Source of the DNA: Gluconacetobacter aggeris
GTDB taxonomy: Bacteria > Pseudomonadota > Alphaproteobacteria > Acetobacterales > Acetobacteraceae
Assembly (NCBI RefSeq): GCF_014174395.1
Contig: NZ_JABEQD010000010.1
Location: 1 to 64,000 of the forward strand
DNA: 64,000 nt
Direction: 5' to 3'
In this document: positions 9,503 to 18,215 of the stretch, one piece after another
How the letters are laid out: each line of letters opens with the position of its first letter
How positions within the stretch are numbered: position 1 is the first letter of the stretch
Made by a program: the position numbers and the translations under genes
Notes under the pieces: model-generated
The model's database searches: none
Seen by the model: only the letters and a program-made list of their open reading frames with translations
Told to the model about the DNA's origin: nothing

Positions 9503-11179
9503 ATGTCCATCCAATTCGCCGACCTCACTTTCCCTCCCCCCTCCGCCGAAAGCCTCGATGCGGCCTTCGGCGCCGTATCCGCCCTGCTGGACGAAGGCGA
9601 CCGCGCCCAGGCACTGGCCCGCTTCGACGCCGAACGCCGGGCCTATGACAGTTGGGCCTCGATGGTCGCCCTGCGCTTCTCCCAGGACACCACCAGCCAG
9701 CAGGCCCGCTCCGATCGCGACCTGGCCGACCGCCTGACCCCGCACGTGACCGAGCTTGAAGTCGCCATCAAGCGCCGGCTGCTGGATGATCCCGACCGCG
9801 CGGGCCTCGCCACCGCCATCGGCACCCACACGGTCCGCCTGTGGGAAACCGACATCACCACCTTCGATCCGCGCATCCGCGAGGCCCTGGAAGAGGAAGC
9901 CCGGCTGGGCGCCGACTATACCGCCCTGCTGGCGGCCGCACGCGTGACGGTGCAGGGCCAGACGGTCAATCTGTCCGGCCTCGCCCCCTTCGCCGAACAT
10001 CCCGACCGCGCCGTCCGCCACGAGGCCGAGAAGGCGCGATGGGACTTCTTCGCCGCCAACGGGCCCGAGCTGGACCGGATCTACGACCAGTTGGTCCGGG
10101 TGCGCCACGGCATGGCGCGCACGCTGGGCTATGATACCTACACCCCCCTGGGCTACCGGCGGATGCGCCGCGTCGATTACGGGCCCGAGGACGTCGCGCG
10201 CTTTCGCGACGACGTGCTGGCCCATATCGTGCCGCTGGTAAGCGCGATCATGGAAAACCGCCGCCTGACCATGAACTGGGACCGGCTGCATTTCTGGGAC
10301 GAATCGCTGATCGACCCGCTGGGCAACCCGAAGCCGGCCGGCGACCACGACCTGCTGCTGGAACGGGCCCAGACGATGTTCGACCGCATGGGCGGCGATC
10401 TGGGCGCGTTCTACCGCCAGATGGTCGCAGGCGGCTTCCTCGACCTGCGCAATCGCGAGGGCAAGGCCGGCGGCGGCTTCTGCACCGCCTTTCCCAGCGT
10501 CGGGATGCCCTTCATCTTCGCCAATTTCAACGGCACCCAGCACGACATCACCGTCTTCACGCACGAGATGGGCCACGCCTACCAGAACTGGAAGAGCCGC
10601 GACCTGCCGGGGATCGACCTGCTGTGGCCAACCATGGACGCCGCCGAGATCCATTCGATGGCGCTGGAATTCCTCACCTGGCCGCAGATCGACCTGATGG
10701 TCGAGGAGGGGCTGGCCGACCGCTTCCGCCGCATGCACCTGATCGGCTCGCTGAGCTTCCTGCCCTACGCCGTCTGCGTCGATCATTTCCAGCACGAGAT
10801 CTACGCCAACCCCGATATGACGGCCGCCGAACGGCATGAAACCTGGCAGCGCCTGGAAAAGCTGTACCTGCCCTGGCGCGATTACGGCGACCTGTCATGG
10901 CCAGCCGGCGGCGGCCGCTGGCAGGCCCAGGGCCATATCTACCGCTCGCCGTTCTATTATATCGACTACACGCTGGCCCTGTGCTGCGCGATGCAGTTCT
11001 GGCTGCACAGCCGGGCCGACCAGGCAGGCGCGATGGCAATCTATGCCGACCTCTGCGCGCTGGGCGGCTCGCAGCCCTTCACCGGCCTGGTCGACGCCGC
11101 CGGCCTGATCAGCCCCTTCAAGCAGGGCACCCTGGCCGACATCGTGCAGGAGGCCGACCGCTTCCTGCACACGCGCTAA
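9503..11179 (+). CDS. M3-family oligoendopeptidase (PepF-like)
   Basis: This 558-residue cytoplasmic zinc peptidase carries HEMGH (354-358), and the third zinc ligand Glu382 lies in AAEIHS, 28 residues on, as in thimet/oligopeptidase-F enzymes. These trim short peptides in the cell. The C-terminal region ending in KQGTLADIVQEADRF is normal for PepF, so the gene looks complete. The ATG at 9503 gives a leader of normal length. A long inverted repeat begins two bases after the stop. Confidence 0.92.
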   Translation: MSIQFADLTFPPPSAESLDAAFGAVSALLDEGDRAQALARFDAERRAYDSWASMVALRFSQDTTSQQARSDRDLADRLTPHVTELEVAIKRRLLDDPDRAGLATAIGTHTVRLWETDITTFDPRIREALEEEARLGADYTALLAAARVTVQGQTVNLSGLAPFAEHPDRAVRHEAEKARWDFFAANGPELDRIYDQLVRVRHGMARTLGYDTYTPLGYRRMRRVDYGPEDVARFRDDVLAHIVPLVSAIMENRRLTMNWDRLHFWDESLIDPLGNPKPAGDHDLLLERAQTMFDRMGGDLGAFYRQMVAGGFLDLRNREGKAGGGFCTAFPSVGMPFIFANFNGTQHDITVFTHEMGHAYQNWKSRDLPGIDLLWPTMDAAEIHSMALEFLTWPQIDLMVEEGLADRFRRMHLIGSLSFLPYAVCVDHFQHEIYANPDMTAAERHETWQRLEKLYLPWRDYGDLSWPAGGGRWQAQGHIYRSPFYYIDYTLALCCAMQFWLHSRADQAGAMAIYADLCALGGSQPFTGLVDAAGLISPFKQGTLADIVQEADRFLHTR

Positions 11180-11180
11180 A

Positions 11181-11264
11181 GGCTGCTTGCAAAGTCACCC
11201 TGCCGGCGATCCGGCGTGCCGCTTCGCGGCACCCTCACCCGGCAGGCCGACTTTTCAAACAGCC
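11181..11264 (+). repeat. Inverted-repeat element, copy D (after the oligopeptidase gene)
   Basis: Outer arms 11181-11196 and 11249-11264 match at 14 of 16 positions. Inside are a second pair, CCTGCCGG (11199-11206) with CCGGCAGG (11239-11246), and a third perfect hairpin, GTGCCGC-TTC-GCGGCAC (11216-11232). The segment CCGGCGATCCGGC resembles the core of copies A, B and E. Its right half (11226-11264) is 32/39 identical to a half-element at 36224-36262. Confidence 0.65.
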
Positions 11265-11279
11265 TTTCGAATCAAGAAA

Positions 11280-11298
11280 GGCGGGGGAAACCCCCGCC
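11280..11298 (-). terminator. Rho-independent terminator of the thioredoxin-like gene
   Basis: Perfect eight-pair stem GGCGGGGG/CCCCCGCC with an AAA loop, seven bases past the stop at 11306 on the minus strand and followed on that strand by CTTTCTTGATT. Confidence 0.8.
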
Positions 11299-11305
11299 CT
11301 TCCAT

Positions 11306-11818
11306 TCAGGCCCCGCGCCCGTTCCAGCCGGCCAGCAGGTCAACGACCGCCTGGGCCGACATGCGCCGCGCATTCCCCAGTTCCAACGTACCGTCCGGGT
11401 TCAGCAGCCGCCCCTGCGGCGTGACGATCAGCACCGTGGGCACGGCCTTGATCGTCACCCCATAATGCTGGGCGATATCCAGGTTGGTATTGATCCGCCC
11501 GACATTGACCATCACGGTAACGAAATGCGCCGCCACCCAGGGCGCGACCGAGGGCAGCGCCAGAACACCCGACAGCATGCGGCAATCCGGGCACCAGTTG
11601 CCGCCGAAATCGATCAGCACATTGCGGCCGGATTCCTTGGCCGTCTTGAAGGCGGCATCGACCTGCGCCTGCGCACCCTCGGTCGGCCCATAGGGTGCGG
11701 CGACCGGCTTCGGCGTTTCCTGCCCCACCTGGGGCACGGGCGGCAGGTCGGCCAGGGCCGGGGTGGCGGCCAGGCCGGCCATCAGGACGGTCAGGGGAAG
11801 AAGGCGGCGGAAAATCAT
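11306..11818 (-). CDS. Exported thioredoxin-family protein
   Basis: The 170-residue protein starts with a signal peptide (basic MIFRR, hydrophobic core, cut probably after ALA at 23). The thioredoxin fold follows, with active site GGNWCPDCRML (73-83; Cys76 and Cys79) and the cis-proline segment IKAVPTVLIV further on. A CPDC pair and the periplasmic location suggest a disulfide reductase or a DsbD-linked protein. Related proteins in acetic acid bacteria are usually annotated only as thioredoxin-like. It is transcribed alone, with its own terminator. Confidence 0.85.
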   Translation of the reverse strand: MIFRRLLPLTVLMAGLAATPALADLPPVPQVGQETPKPVAAPYGPTEGAQAQVDAAFKTAKESGRNVLIDFGGNWCPDCRMLSGVLALPSVAPWVAAHFVTVMVNVGRINTNLDIAQHYGVTIKAVPTVLIVTPQGRLLNPDGTLELGNARRMSAQAVVDLLAGWNGRGA

Positions 11819-11931
11819 GAAATTCAGTCCATGAAGCCAGGGATGAACAAGGCATAATATCAGGTTAAGATGGATCTTACGCGGCGAAAGCCATACAGAT
11901 CCATCATGACGATAAAAGGATCTTCTCCCGG

Positions 11932-12243
11932 ATGACAGAGGCCGCGCAACCCGGCATCGCCCGCACCCTGATCAAGACCGCCGCCATGGTGGCCGTGACG
12001 GCCGGCCTGATGGCCACCCTGCGCTACAGCGCCCATGTCGCCTACCTGGTCGATCACATTGCCGGAACACGGCTGTGGAGCAGCCTGTATGGCATGACCG
12101 GCGCCTCGGACGCCGAGGCGCGCGAACGGCTGATCGTGATGGGGGTCGCCGTCGCCTGCTTCCTGCTGGCCCTGCCGATCGTGCAGGGCGGCGAATGGGC
12201 AATCGACCGGCTACGCGCGCGCCGGTCCTCAGCCGGGCGGTAA
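11932..12243 (+). CDS. Small hypothetical membrane protein
   Basis: A 103-residue protein with two hydrophobic segments (about 13-33 and 67-85) and a basic C-terminus, RLRARRSS. No family recognised. The coding reality is supported by its own AT-richer upstream region and the lack of a better frame on either strand. Its end overlaps the convergent methyltransferase gene by 15 bases. Confidence 0.6.
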   Translation: MTEAAQPGIARTLIKTAAMVAVTAGLMATLRYSAHVAYLVDHIAGTRLWSSLYGMTGASDAEARERLIVMGVAVACFLLALPIVQGGEWAIDRLRARRSSAGR

Positions 12244-13221
12244 CGGCCCGGCCTGCGCCGCCGCATCGCGGTCCCACAGAAACGTCAGCTCATGCTTGTT
12301 GTGCCACAGATGCAGCACCCGCCCGCCGGCAATCGCGGCGAAGGCGGCAGCGGTCTCGTGGTCGGTGGTGCCCTGGAACTTGATGGTCATCACGATGCGC
12401 CGCGCCGTGCCGCCCGCGATCCAGCGCCGCGCCAGCGCCAGCAGGCGCGTCGGATAGGCGATGATATCGGAGAACATCCAGTCCACCGCCCCCAGTTCGG
12501 CGGGCTCGATCCCGAACGCGCTTTCCCGGCGCAGCGTCACGCCCGGCATCGCCGCCACCTGTGGCGCGAGGTCCGCACGATCCACCGCCACCACGTCCGC
12601 CCCACATTGCGCAATCGCCCAAGTCCACCCGCCGGGCGACGCCCCGAGATCGACGCAGCGTTCGCCCGGCATGGGCCACGCACCCAGCCGGGCGCAGGCT
12701 TCCCATAATTTCAGATAGGCGCGCGAAGGCGGCCCCACCCGATCCTCGACGAACGGCACCACCCCGTTCACGAAGGGCGAGGATTTGCGCGTCGACAGCA
12801 ACAGCGTATCCGGCGCCAGCAGCGTCCACCCGCCCAGATGCCCGGTGGGCGCCGCGGCGGGAAAGACCAGCGGCCGGGCGGCTACCGGCGGCAGGCGATC
12901 GGCAATCAGCGCCGCGCGACGGTGATGGCGCACGGCATGGCAGGCCCAGTTGCGCTGCCGGCCGCGCAGCAGCGCCACCGCCGCGCCGATCGAGGCGACG
13001 GAATGGATCTCGGGCTCCAGCCAGATATCCAGCGCCCATGCCGCCGCAACCGGCGGGCTGGCCGAAAGCGCCAGCCGCCCATGCCACGCCATGATGTCCG
13101 CGCCCTGCCGGCCCAGTTCCTCGGCCAGCGCATCCTCGAACCCTTCGGCCGCCAGATAGGCCCCACGTACCGGGTGCGGCAGCACGACCGGCGCCTCATC
13201 GCCATGAACAGGTGCGGTCAT
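12229..13221 (-). CDS. RlmM-like 23S rRNA 2'-O-ribose methyltransferase (RrmJ/FtsJ fold)
   Basis: The 330-residue protein has an N-terminal RNA-binding part and a C-terminal FtsJ-type methyltransferase domain. The SAM loop is CVDLGASPGGWTWAI (189-203). The catalytic Lys-Asp-Lys set can be placed at K171 (RAYLKLWEA), D252 (MFSDI) and K281 (IKFQG). This pattern fits RlmM, which methylates C2498 of 23S rRNA; the alpha group is shorter at the N-terminus than E. coli RlmM. The start ATG at 13221 overlaps the stop of the DUF423 gene by four bases, so they are coupled. Confidence 0.8.
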   Translation of the reverse strand: MTAPVHGDEAPVVLPHPVRGAYLAAEGFEDALAEELGRQGADIMAWHGRLALSASPPVAAAWALDIWLEPEIHSVASIGAAVALLRGRQRNWACHAVRHHRRAALIADRLPPVAARPLVFPAAAPTGHLGGWTLLAPDTLLLSTRKSSPFVNGVVPFVEDRVGPPSRAYLKLWEACARLGAWPMPGERCVDLGASPGGWTWAIAQCGADVVAVDRADLAPQVAAMPGVTLRRESAFGIEPAELGAVDWMFSDIIAYPTRLLALARRWIAGGTARRIVMTIKFQGTTDHETAAAFAAIAGGRVLHLWHNKHELTFLWDRDAAAQAGPLPPG

Positions 13222-13634
13222 CGGCGCAGCCCGTCCACCGCCAGCAGCAGCCACCCCAGCATCAGCAGGCTGCCACCCGTGGGCGCAACCGGGCCCAGAT
13301 GCCGCCCCGTCACGCCGGTCCAGCCGACGGCACCGCTGAACAGCACCACCCCCAGCGCAAAGGCGGCGCCGGCCAGCAGCAGCGGCACCCGCCGCCCCCG
13401 CACGCACAGCAGAATGCCGACCGCCAGCAGCGCGGGCGCATGCCACATGCCCATCTGCACGGCCTCGCGCGCCAGATCACGGCCCGAGGAAGTGGCGAAC
13501 ATCGCATCGGGCAGGTGCGCTGCCAGCGCGCCGCCCGCCACCGACAGCAGCCCCAGCAGGCCGCCCAGCGACAGGAAAAGCCGGGCCGGGCGCGGCACCG
13601 AACAAACCGAACAAGGAGAACCAGACAAAGTCAT
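13218..13634 (-). CDS. DUF423 family membrane protein
   Basis: At 138 residues with four hydrophobic helices it matches the DUF423 (YgdD-like) family; the segment ALAAHLPDAM after the first helix and QMGMWHAPALL in the middle are family hallmarks. Function unknown. In many proteobacteria this family sits beside rlmM, and here it overlaps the rlmM-like gene by four bases, which strengthens both calls. Divergent from the peptidase gene at 13683, with only 48 bp between starts. Confidence 0.85.
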   Translation of the reverse strand: MTLSGSPCSVCSVPRPARLFLSLGGLLGLLSVAGGALAAHLPDAMFATSSGRDLAREAVQMGMWHAPALLAVGILLCVRGRRVPLLLAGAAFALGVVLFSGAVGWTGVTGRHLGPVAPTGGSLLMLGWLLLAVDGLRR

Positions 13635-13682
13635 CACGACCGGCAGTCTAGCCGGGCGCCCCTGTTGCCGTATAGTCGCCCC

Positions 13683-14630
13683 ATGCCACGCCACGACCTG
13701 TTTCCGGACATCGCGCCGTACGAAAGCGGCACCCTGCCTGTCGGCGACGGGCACGAACTCTATTGGGAACAGGCGGGCAATCCGGCCGGGCGGCCGGTCC
13801 TGTTCCTGCATGGCGGCCCCGGCGCGGGCAGCGGGGCGGTCCATCGCCGCTTCTTCGATCCCACGCACTGGCGAATCGTGCTGTTCGACCAGCGCGGCGC
13901 GGGCCGCTCGCGCCCGCACGCCTCGGTGGTCGCCAACACCACGCCGCACCTGGTGCAGGATATCGAGCGCCTGCGCACGGCGCTGGGCATCGCAGACTGG
14001 CTCCTGTTCGGCGGTTCATGGGGCTCGACGCTGGCACTATCCTACGCCCAGGCCCACCCCGAACGGGTGCGGGCGATGATCCTGCGCGGCATCTTCCTGG
14101 GCCGGCCGAGCGAACTGGACTGGTTCTTCCACGGGCTGGCCCAGGTCTTTCCCGACGCGCATGCGGCCTTCCTGTCGCACCTGCCCGAGCATGAACGCCA
14201 CGATCCGCTGGCGGCCTATTGCCGGCTGCTGTTCGATCCCGATCCGGCGATCCACCTGCCGGCGGCGCGGGCCTGGTCGGGCTATGAGGGCACATGCTCC
14301 ACCCTGATCCCGGCCCCCGCCGCCGTCGCCGGCTTCGCCCGCGACCGCGCGGTGATCGGCCTGGCGCGGATCGAGGCCCATTATTTCCGCCACGGCCTGT
14401 TCCTGCCACCCGGCGGCCTGCTGGCCCATATGGAGCGGATCGCCCACATTCCCGGCATCATCGTCCAGGGCCGCTACGACATGATCTGCCCCTGCACCTC
14501 CGCGTGGGACCTCGCCCGTGCCTGGCCCGGCGCCACACTCAGCCTGGTGCCCGATGCAGGACATTCCGCGCTGGAACCGGGAATCCGCCGGCGGCTGGTC
14601 ACCTGCGTCGAAGAGATGCGCACGCTCTAG
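13683..14630 (+). CDS. pip: Proline iminopeptidase
   Basis: This 315-residue alpha/beta-hydrolase removes N-terminal proline from peptides. The oxyanion-hole motif HGGPGAG (43-49), the nucleophile elbow GGSWGS with Ser112, the acid in GRYDMICP and the catalytic His in DAGHSA near the C-terminus are all present. ATG at 13683. It stands alone on the plus strand and could work with the OPT transporter and oligopeptidase upstream in peptide use, though nothing ties them together except location. Confidence 0.93.
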   Translation: MPRHDLFPDIAPYESGTLPVGDGHELYWEQAGNPAGRPVLFLHGGPGAGSGAVHRRFFDPTHWRIVLFDQRGAGRSRPHASVVANTTPHLVQDIERLRTALGIADWLLFGGSWGSTLALSYAQAHPERVRAMILRGIFLGRPSELDWFFHGLAQVFPDAHAAFLSHLPEHERHDPLAAYCRLLFDPDPAIHLPAARAWSGYEGTCSTLIPAPAAVAGFARDRAVIGLARIEAHYFRHGLFLPPGGLLAHMERIAHIPGIIVQGRYDMICPCTSAWDLARAWPGATLSLVPDAGHSALEPGIRRRLVTCVEEMRTL

Positions 14631-14704
14631 CCGCATCGCCCGAACCCCTTGGGGATGCCCACGTTGGACCTGTGTCCGCCATGCCGGGAAAGGATCAGGG
14701 ACCG

Positions 14705-15253
14705 ATGACGAAACATGATCGCTGGGTGCTCTCCGCATTACTGCTGCCGCTGGCCGCCTGCGCCACCGCACCGAAACCCGCACCCGCGCCGCCGCCCGCC
14801 CTGACCGAGACCGACGCCACGTTCATCGACAAGGCCGCCCGCAGCAACGATTTCATCATCGCGACGGCAAAGCTGGCCGCCACCCAGGCCCGCAACCCGC
14901 ATGTCAAGGATTTCGCCGCCCGGCTGGTCTCCGACCACACAGCCAGCCAGGACCGGCTGAAGGCCATCGCCGACCGGCATGGCACCACCCTGCCCGACGA
15001 TCTGAACACGGACGAGGAACATGTTCTGGACAGTCTGAAGGCCGAAAAGGGGCGTGCCTTCGACCGCGACTTTACTGCCCTGCAGATCGCGGGCCACAAT
15101 GACGCCGCCCCGCTGTTCCAGGCCGAAGCCGCTAGCGGGTCCGACCCGGCCCTGAAAACCTACGCCACCGACATGCAGGCGGCCATCCAGTCCCATCTGG
15201 ACATGGCCAGGACATTGGGCCAACACGGGCACCATCGTCGCCCACATCACTGA
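14705..15253 (+). CDS. DUF4142 domain lipoprotein
   Basis: A 182-residue protein with lipobox LAAC (Cys19), then a Pro/Ala-rich linker, then a ferritin-like four-helix DUF4142 domain seen in DATFIDKAARSNDFII and the heptad-rich segment NPHVKDFAARLVSDHTAS. The family is exported and often linked to stress, but its activity is not established. The C-terminus is His-rich (HGHHRRPHH), which might bind metal. It lies 50 bp before the cobalamin adenosyltransferase gene. Confidence 0.85.
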   Translation: MTKHDRWVLSALLLPLAACATAPKPAPAPPPALTETDATFIDKAARSNDFIIATAKLAATQARNPHVKDFAARLVSDHTASQDRLKAIADRHGTTLPDDLNTDEEHVLDSLKAEKGRAFDRDFTALQIAGHNDAAPLFQAEAASGSDPALKTYATDMQAAIQSHLDMARTLGQHGHHRRPHH

Positions 15254-15304
15254 CCGGAACGAAGCTGCAGCCGGTCCCCCGACCATGAGGAACCGACACG
15301 CACC

Positions 15305-15880
15305 ATGAGCATCCGAATCGATCGCATCGTCACCCGCGGCGGCGATGGCGGGCAGACCGCGCTGGGCGACGGAACGCGGGTGGACAAATCCTGCGCCCGC
15401 ATCGAGGCCCTGGGCGCGGTGGACGAGGCCAATGCCACGATCGGCGTCCTGCGGCTGCATGTGCCGGCATCCTCGCCCGATGCCGCCTGCCTGGCACGCA
15501 TCCAGTCCCTGCTGTTCGATATCGGCGGCATCCTGTGCGTGCCGGAATCCGGCCCGGCCGATACCGACAATTTCCGCGGCGGCGACGCGGCGGTCGCGTT
15601 TCTCGAACAGGCGACGGAACGGCTGCGCGCCTGCCAGGCGCCCCTGCGCAGTTTCGTGCTGCCAGCCGGCAGTCCGGGCGCCGCCCACGCCCATCTGGCC
15701 CGCACAGTGGCCCGCCGGGCAGAACGCCAGGTCGTGACGCTACGCCATGCCGAACCCGTCAGCGCGTCCGTCCTGCGCTGCCTGAACCGGCTGTCCGATT
15801 ATCTGTTCGTACTGGCCCGGCACCTGAACAATGACGGACAGGACGACGTGCTGTGGCATCCCGGCAGCCCGGATATCTGA
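15305..15880 (+). CDS. Cob(I)yrinic acid a,c-diamide adenosyltransferase, PduO type
   Basis: The 191-residue enzyme adds the adenosyl group to cobalamin using ATP. The PduO-family signature is clear: TRGGDGGQTALGDG (10-23) for ATP, LGAVDEANATIG (36-47), FVLPAGS near 118 and ARRAER for the phosphate site. No other cobalamin gene is in the window. The ATG at 15305 is close to the end of the DUF4142 gene, so cotranscription is possible. A long inverted repeat starts with the base after the stop. Confidence 0.93.
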   Translation: MSIRIDRIVTRGGDGGQTALGDGTRVDKSCARIEALGAVDEANATIGVLRLHVPASSPDAACLARIQSLLFDIGGILCVPESGPADTDNFRGGDAAVAFLEQATERLRACQAPLRSFVLPAGSPGAAHAHLARTVARRAERQVVTLRHAEPVSASVLRCLNRLSDYLFVLARHLNNDGQDDVLWHPGSPDI

Positions 15881-16044
15881 GAGCCCGACCGAAAATGCGC
15901 GCTGGCGGCGATCCAGCACGTGTTGCCTGCGCTTCGGTGTTCATGACCATCAAGGCCACTCCACTCCGATGCCTCGGCAAACACATGCCGGACGCGGCTC
16001 CTTGGGCCGCTCTCGCTCGCCAGCCCCCATTTTCGGTCAGGCTC
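15881..16044 (+). repeat. Inverted-repeat element, copy B (long loop)
   Basis: Arms 15881-15897 and 16028-16044 are complementary at 16 of 17 positions. The left arm is followed by the core GCGCTGGCGGCGATCCAGC; the right arm is preceded by CTCTCGCTCGCCAGCCC. This right half matches copy E at 42794-42886 except where GCTGGCG/CGCCAGC here is GCTGGTG/CACCAGC there, a paired change. About 75 extra bases sit in the middle compared with copy E. Confidence 0.65.
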
Positions 16045-16774
16045 TGACAGCGGCGTGCCTATCCGGGCCCACGGGATCTTCATTTTTTCAAATCATGTCG
16101 GCGCACCCGGCATCGCCATCCCGGCGGAATACAGGATCGAGCTAGACATCACGGAAACGTGATGTTTATTATCCCGCCAATTCCAGAACCCGGGGAAAAG
16201 ACGAAAAGCCCCCCTGCTTCCTCCCACATCCCCCCGGTAATCAAGCAGGAAATACCCTACCCATCCAAAATCATCAGGATTTAAACAATAAACAATTACA
16301 ACATTCCAATGCTATACCAAAAATACAATAGAATAGAAGAAAGAATCACCTTCCACAGAAACAAAATCCCACAATGAACACAAAAAATACACAATCTATC
16401 CATTCAATACGGCAATATTCGTAATTATTTACGACAATTTAATTCTAAATATTGCACAAGGGTGAAATTTTGCACATGCGGTATCAATTCAGCGCACAGC
16501 ACCGGAAGAACATGCGATCAGCCCGGCCTTGCATTTTCTTCGGGAAAGAGAGTATATGAAACTTATTGGATCAAATTCTCTTATCCATAATGCGCTTCGC
16601 ACCCACCGGTTCAGAACCGGTTGCCTGCCTTGAACCGGCGGTCGGTCATTCGGCGCAGCGCAACAACAGCTTCCGTTTCGTCCGGAATGAAATGAACAAG
16701 ACAAGAAAAACGCCCCCACATCGGCATATTTTCAAACATTCCCCACGATTTTCATCTCCTGTTTGAGAGCCCCC
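16045..16774. other. AT-rich region without a convincing gene
   Basis: From about 16070 to 16770 the sequence is far richer in A/T than anything nearby. No open frame in it looks coding; those present have odd composition and no start signal. It holds a hairpin terminator (16146-16170), a perfect 17-base palindrome ACCGGTTCAGAACCGGT (16605-16621), and presumably the promoter of the coiled-coil gene at 16775. It may be transferred DNA or a long regulatory region. Confidence 0.6.
16146..16170 (+). terminator. Hairpin terminator with GAAA tetraloop
   Basis: Perfect eight-pair stem ACATCACG/CGTGATGT with a stable GAAA loop, followed by TTATTATC. It lies 265 bp beyond the adenosyltransferase stop on the plus strand. 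Confidence 0.6.
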
Positions 16775-17440
16775 ATGTCCGCATCCTATAACGATACCTT
16801 CCCCTTTTCCGCAGATACCGAACAGCCCGACATCGACAATCGCGATGAGGTCAACGAACAGGCGCTGCGTCTCGCCCTGTCCCGTCTCGGTTCGAAACAA
16901 TCCACCCCGGCTTCCTCCGCGCCATCGGCGCCCCGCGCCAACGCCCGTCCCTTCGATGCGGCACAGCGGCGGCGGAAATTCGTCCAGGACGGCGATGTCC
17001 GGGTCGAACATCATGTCCTGAACCGCCCCACGGCCCGCGCGATGCATGCGCCGCAGGACGATGGCGGCGAAATCGAGCGCCTGCGCCAGCAAGTCAAGCT
17101 GCTGCAAAAGCAGCGTGACGATGCCGACCGCGCCAGCCACGATGCCCAGACCAGCCTGCGCTCGCTGGAAACCCGCATCGGCCATGCCGATATCATCCTG
17201 GCCGAAGCTCAGGCCGGACTGGCCAGCCGTGACGAGGAAATCCGCGCCCTGCGATCCAGCCTGTCCGCGGCCCGTGCCGAAATCGCCCGCCTGACAGAGG
17301 AGCTTTCCACTCCCAGGACGCGCGCCGCGGCCCCCCAGCCGCCCAGGCCCGCACCGGTTCCCCGTCCCCGCCGCGCCCCGGCCCCCGAGGTGCTCGAGGA
17401 CGAACCCGAGCCCGTGAAATGGTGGATCAGGAAGAAATAG
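16775..17440 (+). CDS. Coiled-coil protein of unknown function
   Basis: A 221-residue soluble protein: acidic N-terminus, then a basic patch (RRRKFVQDGD near 70), a long heptad coiled coil (about 98-182, with IERLRQQVKLLQKQRDD as its start), a Pro/Ala-rich linker and a short tail ending EPVKWWIRKK. No enzyme motif. The last residues, with two Trp and four basic residues, look like a peptide docking or membrane-contact motif. The ATG at 16775 was preferred over an upstream TTG. A membrane protein gene follows 70 bp later, so the two may act together. Confidence 0.75.
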   Translation: MSASYNDTFPFSADTEQPDIDNRDEVNEQALRLALSRLGSKQSTPASSAPSAPRANARPFDAAQRRRKFVQDGDVRVEHHVLNRPTARAMHAPQDDGGEIERLRQQVKLLQKQRDDADRASHDAQTSLRSLETRIGHADIILAEAQAGLASRDEEIRALRSSLSAARAEIARLTEELSTPRTRAAAPQPPRPAPVPRPRRAPAPEVLEDEPEPVKWWIRKK

Positions 17441-17513
17441 GCCCGATCATCCGGACAATACGGCCCGTTCGCGCGGATTGGCGCGCCGGCCCTTGATCCG
17501 CGGCACGCGGAGC

Positions 17514-17987
17514 ATGCCCCGCTTTTCCATCATGCTTGAACGGCTCGCGATCGTCCTGGTCATCGCCAGCATGGCCGGCGCGGCCGCAATCCTGATGATG
17601 GCGCCGCTGGTCAACGGGCTTTTCCTGCTGCTGCGCGATATTTTCGGCATCCTGTTCCTGCCCTTTTCCTTCCTGTTCGGCATGGCCGGACAGACGGACC
17701 ATGCGCGGGTCATGGGCAATGTCGTCGGCGGCATGGGGATGGAACTGCTCTCTCACCCCCTGCGCACACTGGCCGCCGCCATCGCCAGCGCCGCCAGCGC
17801 CGTGCTGTTCGTCGTGGCGCTCAGCGCAGCCGGCCGCATCGTCATGGCCGCCTCGCTGGCCGCCGGGCTCGTGGCCTTCTGGCTGGCCGGCGCCGCGACG
17901 GGAATGATCCTGCTCCCCGGCCTGATCATCGAAATCCTGTACCTTCTGCGCCCTGCCCGCCCCGGCGGTACCATGCCGGGCGAGTAA
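17514..17987 (+). CDS. Small multi-pass membrane protein of unknown function
   Basis: The 157-residue protein has about five hydrophobic segments, an Ala/Gly-rich C-terminal half and no polar catalytic motif. The middle segment FRDIFGILFLPFSF-like stretch (about 40-58) and the charged TDHARVMGN loop are distinctive but not familiar to me. ATG at 17514 is preferred to a TTG at 17478. It is followed 33 bp later by a strong hairpin terminator and likely forms a unit with the coiled-coil gene upstream. Confidence 0.65.
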   Translation: MPRFSIMLERLAIVLVIASMAGAAAILMMAPLVNGLFLLLRDIFGILFLPFSFLFGMAGQTDHARVMGNVVGGMGMELLSHPLRTLAAAIASAASAVLFVVALSAAGRIVMAASLAAGLVAFWLAGAATGMILLPGLIIEILYLLRPARPGGTMPGE

Positions 17988-18020
17988 CGATTATGAGCAG
18001 GCACGACATAGGCAACCGGA

Positions 18021-18042
18021 GGCCGAAGGGTCGCCTTCGGCC
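18021..18042 (+). terminator. Hairpin after the membrane protein gene
   Basis: Nine-pair perfect stem GGCCGAAGG/CCTTCGGCC with loop GTCG, 33 bp past the stop at 17987. No clear T-run, so it could stop or just stabilise the transcript. Confidence 0.55.
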
Positions 18043-18215
18043 CCGTATGCCGCCAGTGGCTTTCCCCCGCGCCTCGGTAAAGGCGCGGGTCACGGTCGTC
18101 AGATTGGCGCCCAGATATTCCGCAATCGTCCGCTGGGGCGGCAGCCACCCCCACGCCGTTTCCGGCCCGGCATGCTATCCTCCCGCACCGACGACCCGGT
18201 TACGAGACACAGAGC

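Noticed and set aside
16489-16719. 76-codon minus-strand frame in the AT-rich island
   Set aside because: Odd composition, no ribosome binding site and no family resemblance.
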